Notes: generated by a model from the letters alone, not told the origin. Shown: positions 1 to 6,226, counted from the stretch's first letter. The stretch is 7,354 nt of DNA from Candidatus Paceibacterota bacterium (GCA_028714275.1 JAQTMP010000038.1:1-7354); one strand, 5' to 3'. Numbers and translations are program-made.

Positions 1-2
1 AA

Positions 3-656
3 ACGACTCAGGAAGCGTCGAGTGGGGTGACGCATCTCAGTATTATCAAGAATCCGATGCTCCTTCCCAATGGATCTGAGGCTTTTGATAAGAAAATTCG
101 CGACGCCTTCGGTGCGATTTGTCGGATCGTTGGTCATCCTGTCCCACTGGAAATCGAAAGAAAGTATCTCGTGACAGCGGCTGTCAATGTCAAGGATTTT
201 GTCCCGACAGCTGAGATGGTCGTAATCACTCAATTCTATTTGCCGCATGATGGGTCGGAACATCTCCAGCGGATACGAAAAAGAGTTCATCGCGACCACA
301 CTGCGTATTTCCTGACGGAAAAAATCCCAGTCAAGCATGGGGTGGTAATTGAAAAGGAAAAATTGATCACCGAGGATGAATACGAGCAGTTTTTCAAAAA
401 ACGAGATCAAAAATTGTTCGTTATTGAAAAAAATCGCTGGTGTTTCATCTGGCAAAATCAATACTTCGAGTACGACGAGTTCTTGGGCGATTGCTCGGGA
501 CTTTACGAACTGGAGATTGAGCTGACAGAGGAGCAGCAGGAGGTTGCCCTCCCCGATTTCTTTACCACTGCAGGCATCCAGGAAGTAACCGGGAATGAAC
601 GGTATTCAAACTACTTCCTAGCCCGCATCCCCTACCGAGGCCCTGGAGCGACCTAA
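3..656 (+). CDS. CYTH domain protein, C-terminal part of a probable P-loop NTPase-CYTH fusion (5' end outside window)
   Basis: The frame is open to the left edge, so the gene is 5'-truncated. It encodes a CYTH (triphosphate tunnel metalloenzyme) domain, a family that binds triphosphorylated substrates in a beta barrel with metal ions. The signature ExExK appears as EIERK about 49 residues into the visible part. It is followed by a basic strand with RIRKR, and later by alternating acidic strands (YEYDEF, YELEIEL) typical of the tunnel. The segment before the signature (HLSIIKN, then FDKKIRDAFGAICRIVG) resembles the linker I recall from proteins with an N-terminal AAA_28-type ATP/GTP-binding domain joined to CYTH, so the NTPase domain probably lies upstream. 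A GTG at position 27 could serve as a start, but homology appears to continue before it. The substrate is unknown. It is convergent with aspS and ends at the shared terminator. Confidence 0.8.
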   Translation, partial: TTQEASSGVTHLSIIKNPMLLPNGSEAFDKKIRDAFGAICRIVGHPVPLEIERKYLVTAAVNVKDFVPTAEMVVITQFYLPHDGSEHLQRIRKRVHRDHTAYFLTEKIPVKHGVVIEKEKLITEDEYEQFFKKRDQKLFVIEKNRWCFIWQNQYFEYDEFLGDCSGLYELEIELTEEQQEVALPDFFTTAGIQEVTGNERYSNYFLARIPYRGPGAT

Positions 657-690
657 TGTACGCTCTAGTACGACAAAAATCTACAAAACA

Positions 691-724
691 AAAAGCCTGC
701 TCGGAAAGTGACGAGCAGGCTTTT
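691..724. terminator. Bidirectional intrinsic terminator between the CYTH gene and aspS
   Basis: A perfect 9-bp GC-rich stem (695-703 with 712-720) closes an 8-nt loop and is extended by four A-T pairs (691-694 with 721-724). On the plus strand it is followed by TTTTCC. On the minus strand it is followed by TTTTTGTTTTG. It lies 35 nt after the CYTH stop and 28 nt after the aspS stop, so it can serve both convergent genes. Confidence 0.9.
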
Positions 725-752
725 CCTTAATTCAATTTTCTCTAATCTAAAT

Positions 753-2192
753 TTATTTAACCTCGGGTTTTTTTATTGTAATCCCCAACTCCAATAGCTG
801 TTCTGAGGAAATTTCTGCAGGGCTATTCATCATGAGATCTCGACCCTCACCAGTCTTTGGAAAGGCAATAACCTCCCGAATGTTCGGCTCATTTTGCAGC
901 AGCATCATTAAGCGGTCAAATCCCCAAGCGATTCCGCCGTGCGGAGGCGTGCCAAGGCGGAAAGCTTTTAACATGTGGCCAAAGTTTTCTTCTACACTTT
1001 CTTTGCTGTACCCCATGATATCAAAAACCTTGAGGAGCTTCTCTGGGTCATGATTCCGAATACTTCCTCCGCCTATTTCAAAACCATTGAGGACAATATC
1101 ATACTGGCTTGTTAAAATTTCACCGATCTTTTCATTTTTCATCAGCCAATTCTCATGTTCAGGTTTTGCTCTAGAAAATGGATTGTGGGTGAATGTCCAG
1201 GGACTCCCATTTTGGCCCTTGTCCGTTTTTTCAAAAAATGGAAAGTCCACCACCCAGCAGAACGCAAGCAGACCCGGATCATTTTTGTCGTCCCTCATGT
1301 CTGGTCTATCACTATTGTATTTAGCTAAGGCCTCCTTGTATGAAATACGGGGAAAAGGGACCTGCTGGATACGTTTTTCGGGATAAAGTTTTGTAACAAT
1401 TTCAACCAGCAGTCTTTCATTTAAGTCCATAACATCCCCCTGAATTGCAAAACTCATTTCCAGGTCAAGCTGGGTAAACTCCGGTTGACGATCGCCACGA
1501 GTATCTTCATCACGCATACACCGGGCTATCTGAAAATATTTTTCAATGCCCCCAGTCATAAGGAGTTGTTTGTATTGCTGAGGAGATTGAGGAAGAGCAT
1601 AAAAGTGACCTCGCTCTAATCTGGAAGGCACAACATAATCCCGCGCACCTTCGGGGGTGGACTTTGTGAGCATAGGGGTTTCTACTTCGATAAACCCTTC
1701 AGAGTCTAGAAAATCTCTCACGAATTTAACGACTTTGTGACGAGCCCGGATATTTTTTTGAAGACGGTCACTGCGGAGATCAAGATAGCGATAAGCAAGG
1801 CGGACATCCTCACCTACTTCGCGTGTATCTGTTCCCTGACTAATATCAAAGATTGGAGTCTCGGATTCGTTTAACACTGTTATGGACAAAATTTCAAGCT
1901 CCAGTTCACCGTTTTGCTTTTCCTTCTGTATGTTGCGTTCTGGTCGAGCATTGACTTTACCCTGAACTTCTACTACCCACTCAGATCTTAATTGGGTACC
2001 AACAGAATGGGCTCCAACCGCATTGGGTAAAATAACCCCCTGGACATAGCCAGTTTTGTCCCGAAAATCAAGGAAAATAAGCTTTCCTTGGTCACGGCGG
2101 GTTGAAACCCAGCCAGCAATAGTAACTTCGGTGCCAAGGCAGTCTTTGAGGTCCTTTATGTACGTGCGTTTAGTTTTTGTGTCGGATTGCAT
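753..2192 (-). CDS. aspS: Aspartyl-tRNA synthetase, compact form without the GAD domain
   Basis: This class II synthetase attaches aspartate to tRNA(Asp) in the cytoplasm. From the chosen ATG it is 479 residues. An N-terminal OB-fold anticodon-binding domain (about 7-105, with GWVSTRRDQG and FLDFRD) is followed by YRYLDLR, motif 1 around ETPMLTKSTPEGARDY (170-186), motif 2 around RDEDTRGDRQPEFTQ (227-241) and motif 3 GGIAWGFDRL (419-428). These are bacterial-type features. Bacterial AspRS is usually about 580-600 residues. The missing part is the GAD insertion: SDRPDMR (294-300) runs almost directly into CWVVDFPFFE (312-321). The frame extends to a GTG at 2258, but that codon lies inside a hairpin stem and upstream of a good promoter, so ATG 2192 is preferred. 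There is no Shine-Dalgarno sequence, and the transcript is probably leaderless. It is unclear whether the enzyme discriminates tRNA(Asp) from tRNA(Asn). Confidence 0.95.
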   Translation of the reverse strand: MQSDTKTKRTYIKDLKDCLGTEVTIAGWVSTRRDQGKLIFLDFRDKTGYVQGVILPNAVGAHSVGTQLRSEWVVEVQGKVNARPERNIQKEKQNGELELEILSITVLNESETPIFDISQGTDTREVGEDVRLAYRYLDLRSDRLQKNIRARHKVVKFVRDFLDSEGFIEVETPMLTKSTPEGARDYVVPSRLERGHFYALPQSPQQYKQLLMTGGIEKYFQIARCMRDEDTRGDRQPEFTQLDLEMSFAIQGDVMDLNERLLVEIVTKLYPEKRIQQVPFPRISYKEALAKYNSDRPDMRDDKNDPGLLAFCWVVDFPFFEKTDKGQNGSPWTFTHNPFSRAKPEHENWLMKNEKIGEILTSQYDIVLNGFEIGGGSIRNHDPEKLLKVFDIMGYSKESVEENFGHMLKAFRLGTPPHGGIAWGFDRLMMLLQNEPNIREVIAFPKTGEGRDLMMNSPAEISSEQLLELGITIKKPEVK

Positions 2193-2201
2193 ATAAACGC
2201 T

Positions 2202-2230
2202 ATTGTAACAGAGTTGAAGAGTTTTTTCAC
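2202..2230 (-). promoter_or_regulatory. Probable aspS promoter with extended -10
   Basis: On the minus strand a -10 hexamer TACAAT (2202-2207) is preceded by TGT, giving the extended -10 pattern TGn. A weak -35 GTGAAA (2225-2230; 4 of 6 matches) lies 17 bp upstream. Only 9 nt separate the -10 from the aspS ATG at 2192, so the expected start of transcription is within about 3 nt of the ATG. The promoter lies after the hairpin that follows the ABC gene, so aspS appears to be its own unit. Confidence 0.65.
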
Positions 2231-2236
2231 TATAAG

Positions 2237-2276
2237 AAGCCTCTGGTGTAGGAAACACCAGAGGCTTTTGTTTTTT
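2237..2276. terminator. Strong hairpin terminator between the ABC exporter and aspS
   Basis: A perfect 13-bp stem (2237-2249 with 2255-2267) has a 5-nt loop. The T-tract is best on the plus strand (TTTTG followed by six T). On the minus strand, the direction of the flanking genes, the downstream tract is only TTCTTATA. It probably ends the exporter transcript 37 nt after its stop codon, but by sequence it is a better terminator for antisense transcription entering from aspS. Confidence 0.8.
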
Positions 2277-2303
2277 GATTAATTTTTGGAATGCTGATCA
2301 AAG

Positions 2304-4211
2304 CTACCCTGCCACCTTCTCGACTTCGCCTAGCTCATGACTAGTCTCTGCCTCCTCAGCGACATCTCGATATCCTTTTGCCTGCTCGTTAAAAAGCTTG
2401 GCATAGAGACCATCCTGGGCAATCAGGGTTTCGTGATCCCCTTCTTCAGCCACCACACCGTTACTGAGGACGATGATTTTATCGACGCCACGTACGGTAT
2501 TGAAGCGATGACTAATGAGAATGAGGGTGCGTTTACCCGCCACTTCCCCAAGCTTCTCAAAGATACGTGCTTCTGACGATCCATCCACCGAGGCAGTTGG
2601 TTCATCGAGTACGAGCACGAGACCTTCTCGATACAGCGCACGGGCCAATGCAATTTTTTGCTGTTGCCCTTTTGACGGTTCTTCACCCCCAAACTCTGTT
2701 CCCAGCTGAGTGCTATATTTTCCTGGCCAGACATCAATAAATGAATGGGCTTCTGCAATTTGAGCTGAGCGTCGAGCTTTTTCCTCTGAAACAGCTTCGA
2801 TACTTCTACCCATTGCAATGGATTCACCTACCAAGAAATCGTAGCCCACCCAGTCCTGTAAAAAGACTGAAAGATACGAATTCCATTCATCGACATCTAT
2901 TTCCTTGAGATTGACACCATTTACAAAGATGTCACCCTTGCTTGGGTCGTATATTCGAGAGAGAAGTTTGACCATGGTAGTCTTGCCTGCACCATTGTCA
3001 CCCACAAGGGCAATGCTTTCTCCAGGGTTGATAATGAGGTTTACTCCTTTGAGGGTGTAAGGATCTTCATTGAATACTAGGCCTACCCCGTTTTCCACCT
3101 TAGTCTTCGCAGTTTTATTTTCATAACGAAACCATACATCACGAAACTCGATTGTTGGTGGGGTACCAATATTGAGTTTGTGAGGATGTTGGGAGCGCTT
3201 GATAAATGGCTTGGTGTCGAGGACTTCAAACATGTCTTCTGCATAGTGACGCTTTTCGTTTTGACGAGCAACGTCATTGAGAAGGCTCGAAATAGATCCC
3301 ACCATCTGACCCAAAGCACTGACCAAGAAGGTCATCGTACCGAGAGCGATGAGACCACTCCACACATCTTTGACGATGACATAGAGTCCAAAGCCATATC
3401 CCATTGCAGCAATTGCCCCTGCACCAATGGTGTAAAAAAGACGTCGGCGATCGACGAGGAGCTGATCATTTTTAAACGAACTCAGCACCCCTTCTACCAT
3501 TCCAAGCAAACTCTTTTCCGCTTGAAGCATTTTTGTCTGTACCACTCCCACTCTGCTGAGAAAGTGCGTACGGAGATGTTGGTATTTTCTTTGACGGGGA
3601 CCGTGTTCTGCCCAGAGACTCCATACTTTGTTGCCATATCGTAGCTCAATAATAAATCGAGGAATAGATGTGACGAGTACAGTGATGTAGACCACCGGAC
3701 TAAAAGTCAGGGCAAAGGACGAAGTCAAGACGATCATGACGATGTTTGAAATATTTGCGAATTGTGTTTCCGCAAGCTCAAACATTGGCCAGATACCTCG
3801 ATTGAATGCACGGTGAAGAAGATCTTGGAAGTCAGCCTTTTCATAATGACCGAGATCGATTTCTGTACGCTTGCGCAACGTAATAAGATCGAGACCATGC
3901 TCGAGCTCCAAACTCCACGCTTTGTCCACATACAGACGAATGGCCGATAGAAAGAGCGAAAGGGCCCAAATGGATGCATAGAGCACCACGAGACCTACAG
4001 CTGTTTCGAGCGGACTATGCGTCTTGACGGTATCGACGAGCTTGTTAATCAGTCGGCCCATGATACTCGCTTGGAGCAATGGAACAAGTGCAACAAGAAT
4101 TGTCAGTGTGCCAATAGTGAGAGTGCGAATTGGCGCAATTTTGTACGCCATAGCAAAAGCACGCAATGTGGTGCGCACGGCACGTTTCAGTGTGTGTAAT
4201 GTTCTATTCAT
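2304..4211 (-). CDS. ABC exporter, fused membrane and ATP-binding domains
   Basis: This is a 635-residue half-transporter that would act as a homo- or heterodimer in the cytoplasmic membrane. The N-terminal half carries hydrophobic segments at about 28-52, 70-92, 152-185 (two) and 260-305 (two), matching a six-helix exporter fold. The nucleotide-binding domain begins near 353: A-loop Tyr363, Walker A GDNGAGKTT (404-412), Q-loop Gln452, signature region PSKGQ (512-516), Walker B LVLVLDE with catalytic Glu537, D-loop SVD (541-543) and switch His568. The signature is degenerate, since LSGGQ is usual. About 20 extra residues (365-384) follow the A-loop before TLKGVNL. The substrate cannot be told from sequence; lipid, peptide or drug are all possible. 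The ATG at 4211 is the only plausible start in its frame and lacks a clear ribosome binding site, but it overlaps the stop of a 31-codon upstream frame. It looks more GC-rich than trpS and aspS beside it. Confidence 0.93.
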   Translation of the reverse strand: MNRTLHTLKRAVRTTLRAFAMAYKIAPIRTLTIGTLTILVALVPLLQASIMGRLINKLVDTVKTHSPLETAVGLVVLYASIWALSLFLSAIRLYVDKAWSLELEHGLDLITLRKRTEIDLGHYEKADFQDLLHRAFNRGIWPMFELAETQFANISNIVMIVLTSSFALTFSPVVYITVLVTSIPRFIIELRYGNKVWSLWAEHGPRQRKYQHLRTHFLSRVGVVQTKMLQAEKSLLGMVEGVLSSFKNDQLLVDRRRLFYTIGAGAIAAMGYGFGLYVIVKDVWSGLIALGTMTFLVSALGQMVGSISSLLNDVARQNEKRHYAEDMFEVLDTKPFIKRSQHPHKLNIGTPPTIEFRDVWFRYENKTAKTKVENGVGLVFNEDPYTLKGVNLIINPGESIALVGDNGAGKTTMVKLLSRIYDPSKGDIFVNGVNLKEIDVDEWNSYLSVFLQDWVGYDFLVGESIAMGRSIEAVSEEKARRSAQIAEAHSFIDVWPGKYSTQLGTEFGGEEPSKGQQQKIALARALYREGLVLVLDEPTASVDGSSEARIFEKLGEVAGKRTLILISHRFNTVRGVDKIIVLSNGVVAEEGDHETLIAQDGLYAKLFNEQAKGYRDVAEEAETSHELGEVEKVAG

Positions 4212-4305
4212 AGATTTATTCTTTTGTTTGGTTTGATTTTCTGTTTTGGTTCTTGATTTCCTGCTCTTTTTACCTGTGATGAATAGAAAAAAATCCTATT
4301 CATAG
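4204..4305 (-). repeat. Direct repeat CTATGAATAG at the two start codons
   Basis: The 10-mer CTATGAATAG (minus strand) occurs at 4296-4305 over the start of the small leader frame and again at 4204-4213 over the exporter start, 92 bp apart. An inverted copy, CTATTCAT on the minus strand, lies between them at 4279-4286. The pairing consequences are described in the findings. Confidence 0.75.
4208..4303 (-). CDS. Possible 31-residue leader peptide coupled to the ABC exporter
   Basis: This short frame starts at ATG 4303 and stops at TGA 4208-4210, sharing ATGA with the exporter start at 4211, a layout typical of translational coupling. The peptide begins MNRIFFYSSQ and is then rich in Lys, Arg, Gln and Asn, with no membrane segment. 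Its first three codons (ATGAATAGG) echo those of the exporter (ATGAATAGA). No Shine-Dalgarno sequence precedes it. The frame is short enough to occur by chance. The ATGA overlap, the lack of another ribosome site for the exporter and the surrounding inverted repeats are the reasons to list it. No homologue is recognised. Confidence 0.4.
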   Translation of the reverse strand: MNRIFFYSSQVKRAGNQEPKQKIKPNKRINL

Positions 4306-4307
4306 GT
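4272..4307 (-). promoter_or_regulatory. Leader hairpin covering the small-frame start codon
   Basis: An 8-bp stem (4279-4286 with 4296-4303) has a 9-nt loop, and a further 4 bp (4272-4275 with 4304-4307) follow after a 3-nt bulge. On the minus-strand transcript the upstream arm contains the ATG of the 31-codon frame. There is no T-tract after it, so it is not an intrinsic terminator for trpS. A competing 10-bp pairing is possible between 4279-4288 and the exporter start at 4202-4211. Confidence 0.5.
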
Positions 4308-4314
4308 ATGAGAC

Positions 4315-4330
4315 GATTTGAGGTCAAATC
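4315..4330. promoter_or_regulatory. Palindromic candidate operator GATTTGA-gg-TCAAATC
   Basis: Perfect 7-bp inverted arms are separated by 2 bp. The site lies just downstream of the candidate minus-strand -10 (4333-4338), where a bound dimeric regulator would block transcription of the exporter unit. Short tight palindromes of this size are typical of dimeric helix-turn-helix repressor sites. No regulator gene is seen in the window. Confidence 0.45.
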
Positions 4331-4332
4331 TT

Positions 4333-4338
4333 AGTATA
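4333..4338 (-). promoter_or_regulatory. Candidate -10 element for the ABC exporter unit
   Basis: TATACT on the minus strand sits between the end of trpS and the leader frame. No good -35 is visible 16-18 bp upstream, so this is tentative. An alternative promoter is TTGACC (4322-4327) with TATGAA (4299-4304) at 17 bp. That one would start transcription inside the small frame and remove its start codon. Confidence 0.35.
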
Positions 4339-4385
4339 ATTTTGAGAAAAAAATAAGCATGTTTAGTGCATTAAAGTTAAAAAAG

Positions 4386-5357
4386 TTAAGCCTTACCATA
4401 GATACCCACCCCAATCGCTTGCCGCACTTTGAGCATTTTTGCTTCAGCACGAGCGCAAGCTTTTTCACCACCTTTATGAAGAATGTCTATGACTCTGCCC
4501 ATATTAGACGCGAGAGCCTCCCTTTTATTACGAAGGGGTGTAATAAAAGCTATTAAATCAGCCGCCAAAGCCTCTTTAAGCTCCTTATATTTACCTTTTT
4601 TTTCTGTATAGAGTGAGTCTAGGTAAGCGGAGTCGCGTAGGAGTGAATGAATAGCCCGAACATTGACCGGCTCACCCCCAGACGAATCAGTCACGATACC
4701 CATGACCAGCTTAGTGATTTCTTCATCGCTTGCAAAAAGCGGAATAGTGTTGTGGTGACTTTTGCTCATCTTCTGACCATCTATGCCGGGAACAACAGCT
4801 ACATCACTAAGAATAAGGGCTTCGGGATTTTTGAAAGTTTCTTGGCCAAAAATTCGATTAAATTTTTCAGCCGTATCGCGTGCAATCTCGACATGCTGTT
4901 TTTGATCCTGCCCAACAGGTACGACATCGGCGTCTGGAAGCAAAATATCAGCAGCCATCAAAAGTGGGTAGTCAAAAAGTCCCACATTTATTTCCTTGTT
5001 TTTAGCCTCGGCATCCTTGAAAGCGTGGGCTCGCATAAGGTATGGCATAGTGGTCAGGCAGTTGAAAATCCAACCAAGCTCAGTCACTTGAGGTACATCA
5101 GATTGCTTAAATAAAGTTATTCTCTCCGGGTCAAGACCAATGGCTAGATAGTCAAGAGCGACGTCAAGGATAGCCTGCTTCATCTCGAGGCCATTTTGCA
5201 CTGTAGTCAAGGCATGAAGGTCGGCAATAAAAATATAGCTATCATAGTCTCCTTGCAAGTCTACAAACTGCTTCATGGCACCGAAATAATTGCCAATATG
5301 GGGCCGGCCGGTTGGTTTGACACCGGAGAGGAGGATTTTTTTGGGGGTATTAGACAT
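4386..5357 (-). CDS. trpS: Tryptophanyl-tRNA synthetase
   Basis: This class I synthetase attaches tryptophan to tRNA(Trp) in the cytoplasm and acts as a dimer. At 323 residues it has the usual bacterial length. Visible landmarks are SGVKPTGRPHIGNYFGA near the N-terminus, containing the HIGH-type signature (PHIGN, 19-23). They are followed by the substrate-pocket segment MAADIL (134-139), VPVGQDQKQHVE (146-157) and the class signature KMSKS (196-200). The C-terminal part is the expected helical anticodon-binding region. The ATG at 5357 gives the normal N-terminus. It has no Shine-Dalgarno sequence and sits 6 nt after an extended -10. The gene is 46 bp downstream of the plsC-like gene, with its own probable promoter in that gap. 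No convincing terminator follows it. Confidence 0.96.
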   Translation of the reverse strand: MSNTPKKILLSGVKPTGRPHIGNYFGAMKQFVDLQGDYDSYIFIADLHALTTVQNGLEMKQAILDVALDYLAIGLDPERITLFKQSDVPQVTELGWIFNCLTTMPYLMRAHAFKDAEAKNKEINVGLFDYPLLMAADILLPDADVVPVGQDQKQHVEIARDTAEKFNRIFGQETFKNPEALILSDVAVVPGIDGQKMSKSHHNTIPLFASDEEITKLVMGIVTDSSGGEPVNVRAIHSLLRDSAYLDSLYTEKKGKYKELKEALAADLIAFITPLRNKREALASNMGRVIDILHKGGEKACARAEAKMLKVRQAIGVGIYGKA

Positions 5358-5363
5358 GGAGTA

Positions 5364-5372
5364 ATGATAGCA
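5364..5372 (-). promoter_or_regulatory. Probable trpS extended -10 promoter
   Basis: The minus strand reads TGC-TATCAT, an extended -10 element, ending 6 nt before the trpS ATG. Transcription would start at about the A of the ATG. The -35 region at 17 bp (TAGATT) matches consensus only weakly, as is common for extended -10 promoters. Confidence 0.6.
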
Positions 5373-5403
5373 GAAAGTGGCACGAGAATCTATATTTCCT
5401 TAT

Positions 5404-6186
5404 TTAGCTCCCCGCTTCTTCATTCAACTTTTCGATAATTTTTTGCAGATATGAAGCGCCTTCTTCATAAGAAAGATTTGCTGGAATTTTAGTCAGTTTG
5501 CCAACTTTGATTGAGAGGCGTCCACGGATAGCTTTGACACCACCATGAGCCAATAAGTCTTGAGGCAAATGATAACGAAAAGCGACTGGCAGGACAGGCA
5601 CGCCAGTCTGGAGTGAAAGAGCCGAGACACCACGTTTAAACGGCGCTATACCGCCTTTTAAGACCATTTTACCTTCGGGATAGATAGCCACGACTCCATT
5701 CTCAGCTAGGATCTGCTTGGGGGTGACAAGGGCTTTTTCTAGACCCTCCCCTCGTACTACATCAAACACCCCGAAGATTTTATAGGCCAGCGGTATGATA
5801 CCTATTGAATAGAAAAAATTGAGGCCGAAATGCAAAAAGATTTTGGTACCCATAAAACGTAAAGGCAGGAGGCGACTATGCCCCGAGACCAGCATTCGGA
5901 AAAGAAAACTGTCATACCAGCCGATATGATTGGCGGCAATGATCAGGGGTGCATTGACCCCGGCTAGGTTTTCCCTGCCACTGATTTTTACCTTGAAAAA
6001 AAGACTGAAAATGGGGTAGACCAAAAGAAAACTAAAATACTGGTTGAATTTTATGTAGAGATTCTTGAAGGAAAAATTATGCGGGAGAGATTTGACAGTA
6101 GATGCTGGGGCGACAAAAGTAGCCTTAGAGATATTTACCTGAGGCTGAGCTGTCACGTGTGCTGCACCTGGAGTCATGACTGACAT
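5404..6186 (-). CDS. PlsC-like 1-acylglycerol-3-phosphate acyltransferase
   Basis: The family transfers an acyl chain to lysophosphatidic acid to make phosphatidic acid at the cytoplasmic membrane. From ATG 6186 the protein is 260 residues. It has a hydrophobic segment at about 48-64, the catalytic NHxxxxD motif as NHIGWYD (86-92; His87, Asp92), a substrate-binding segment YPEGK (169-173; EGT is more usual), PFKRGVSAL (182-190) and the motif IV strand GVPVLPVAF (195-203). The frame could extend to an ATG at 6294, but that would overlap the upstream gene by 68 bp and add residues with no family match. ATG 6186 lies just after an extended -10. The first roughly 40 residues look unstructured. 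Gene context does not fix which acyl acceptor is used, so other lysophospholipids remain possible. Confidence 0.88.
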   Translation of the reverse strand: MSVMTPGAAHVTAQPQVNISKATFVAPASTVKSLPHNFSFKNLYIKFNQYFSFLLVYPIFSLFFKVKISGRENLAGVNAPLIIAANHIGWYDSFLFRMLVSGHSRLLPLRFMGTKIFLHFGLNFFYSIGIIPLAYKIFGVFDVVRGEGLEKALVTPKQILAENGVVAIYPEGKMVLKGGIAPFKRGVSALSLQTGVPVLPVAFRYHLPQDLLAHGGVKAIRGRLSIKVGKLTKIPANLSYEEGASYLQKIIEKLNEEAGS

Positions 6187-6196
6187 AGGTAGTTCT

Positions 6197-6205
6197 AGTG
6201 TACCA
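6197..6205 (-). promoter_or_regulatory. Probable extended -10 promoter for the PlsC-like gene
   Basis: The minus strand reads TGG-TACACT, ending 10 nt before the ATG at 6186. The predicted leader is only about 3 nt. A weak -35 (TAGATT, 16-bp spacing) is present, like the one at trpS. The position supports ATG 6186 as the true start and the later of the possible starts. Confidence 0.5.
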
Positions 6206-6226
6206 GATTTATGGAAAAAATCTAGA

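Noticed and set aside
2193..2258. Longer aspS from GTG at 2258, adding 22 residues
   Set aside because: The GTG lies in the stem of the 13-bp hairpin, the extra residues match no AspRS, and a TGn-TACAAT promoter lies between it and ATG 2192.
3180..3644. Plus-strand open frame of 154 codons antisense to the ABC exporter
   Set aside because: It is a shadow of the exporter, with no domain similarity or promoter support.
4335..4340. Plus-strand TATAAT in the trpS-ABC gap
   Set aside because: It has no -35 or TGn upstream, and would transcribe only antisense to trpS. The same bases give TATACT on the minus strand, where a promoter is needed.
4346..4385. Terminator for trpS
   Set aside because: T-runs are present on the minus strand (4347-4353 and after the stop), but only a 3-bp stem can be drawn, too weak to call.
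4373..4389. Tandem AAAGTTAA repeats at the end of trpS
   Set aside because: Two A/T-rich 8-mers are not enough to distinguish from chance in an A/T-rich spacer.
4647..5114. Plus-strand open frame of 155 codons antisense to trpS
   Set aside because: It has no recognisable domain or good ribosome site, and lies wholly inside the well-supported trpS.
6206..6226. AGATTT/AAATCT inverted repeat upstream of the PlsC-like gene
   Set aside because: Only 6 A/T-rich base pairs, with no T-tract and no second copy; chance is likely.
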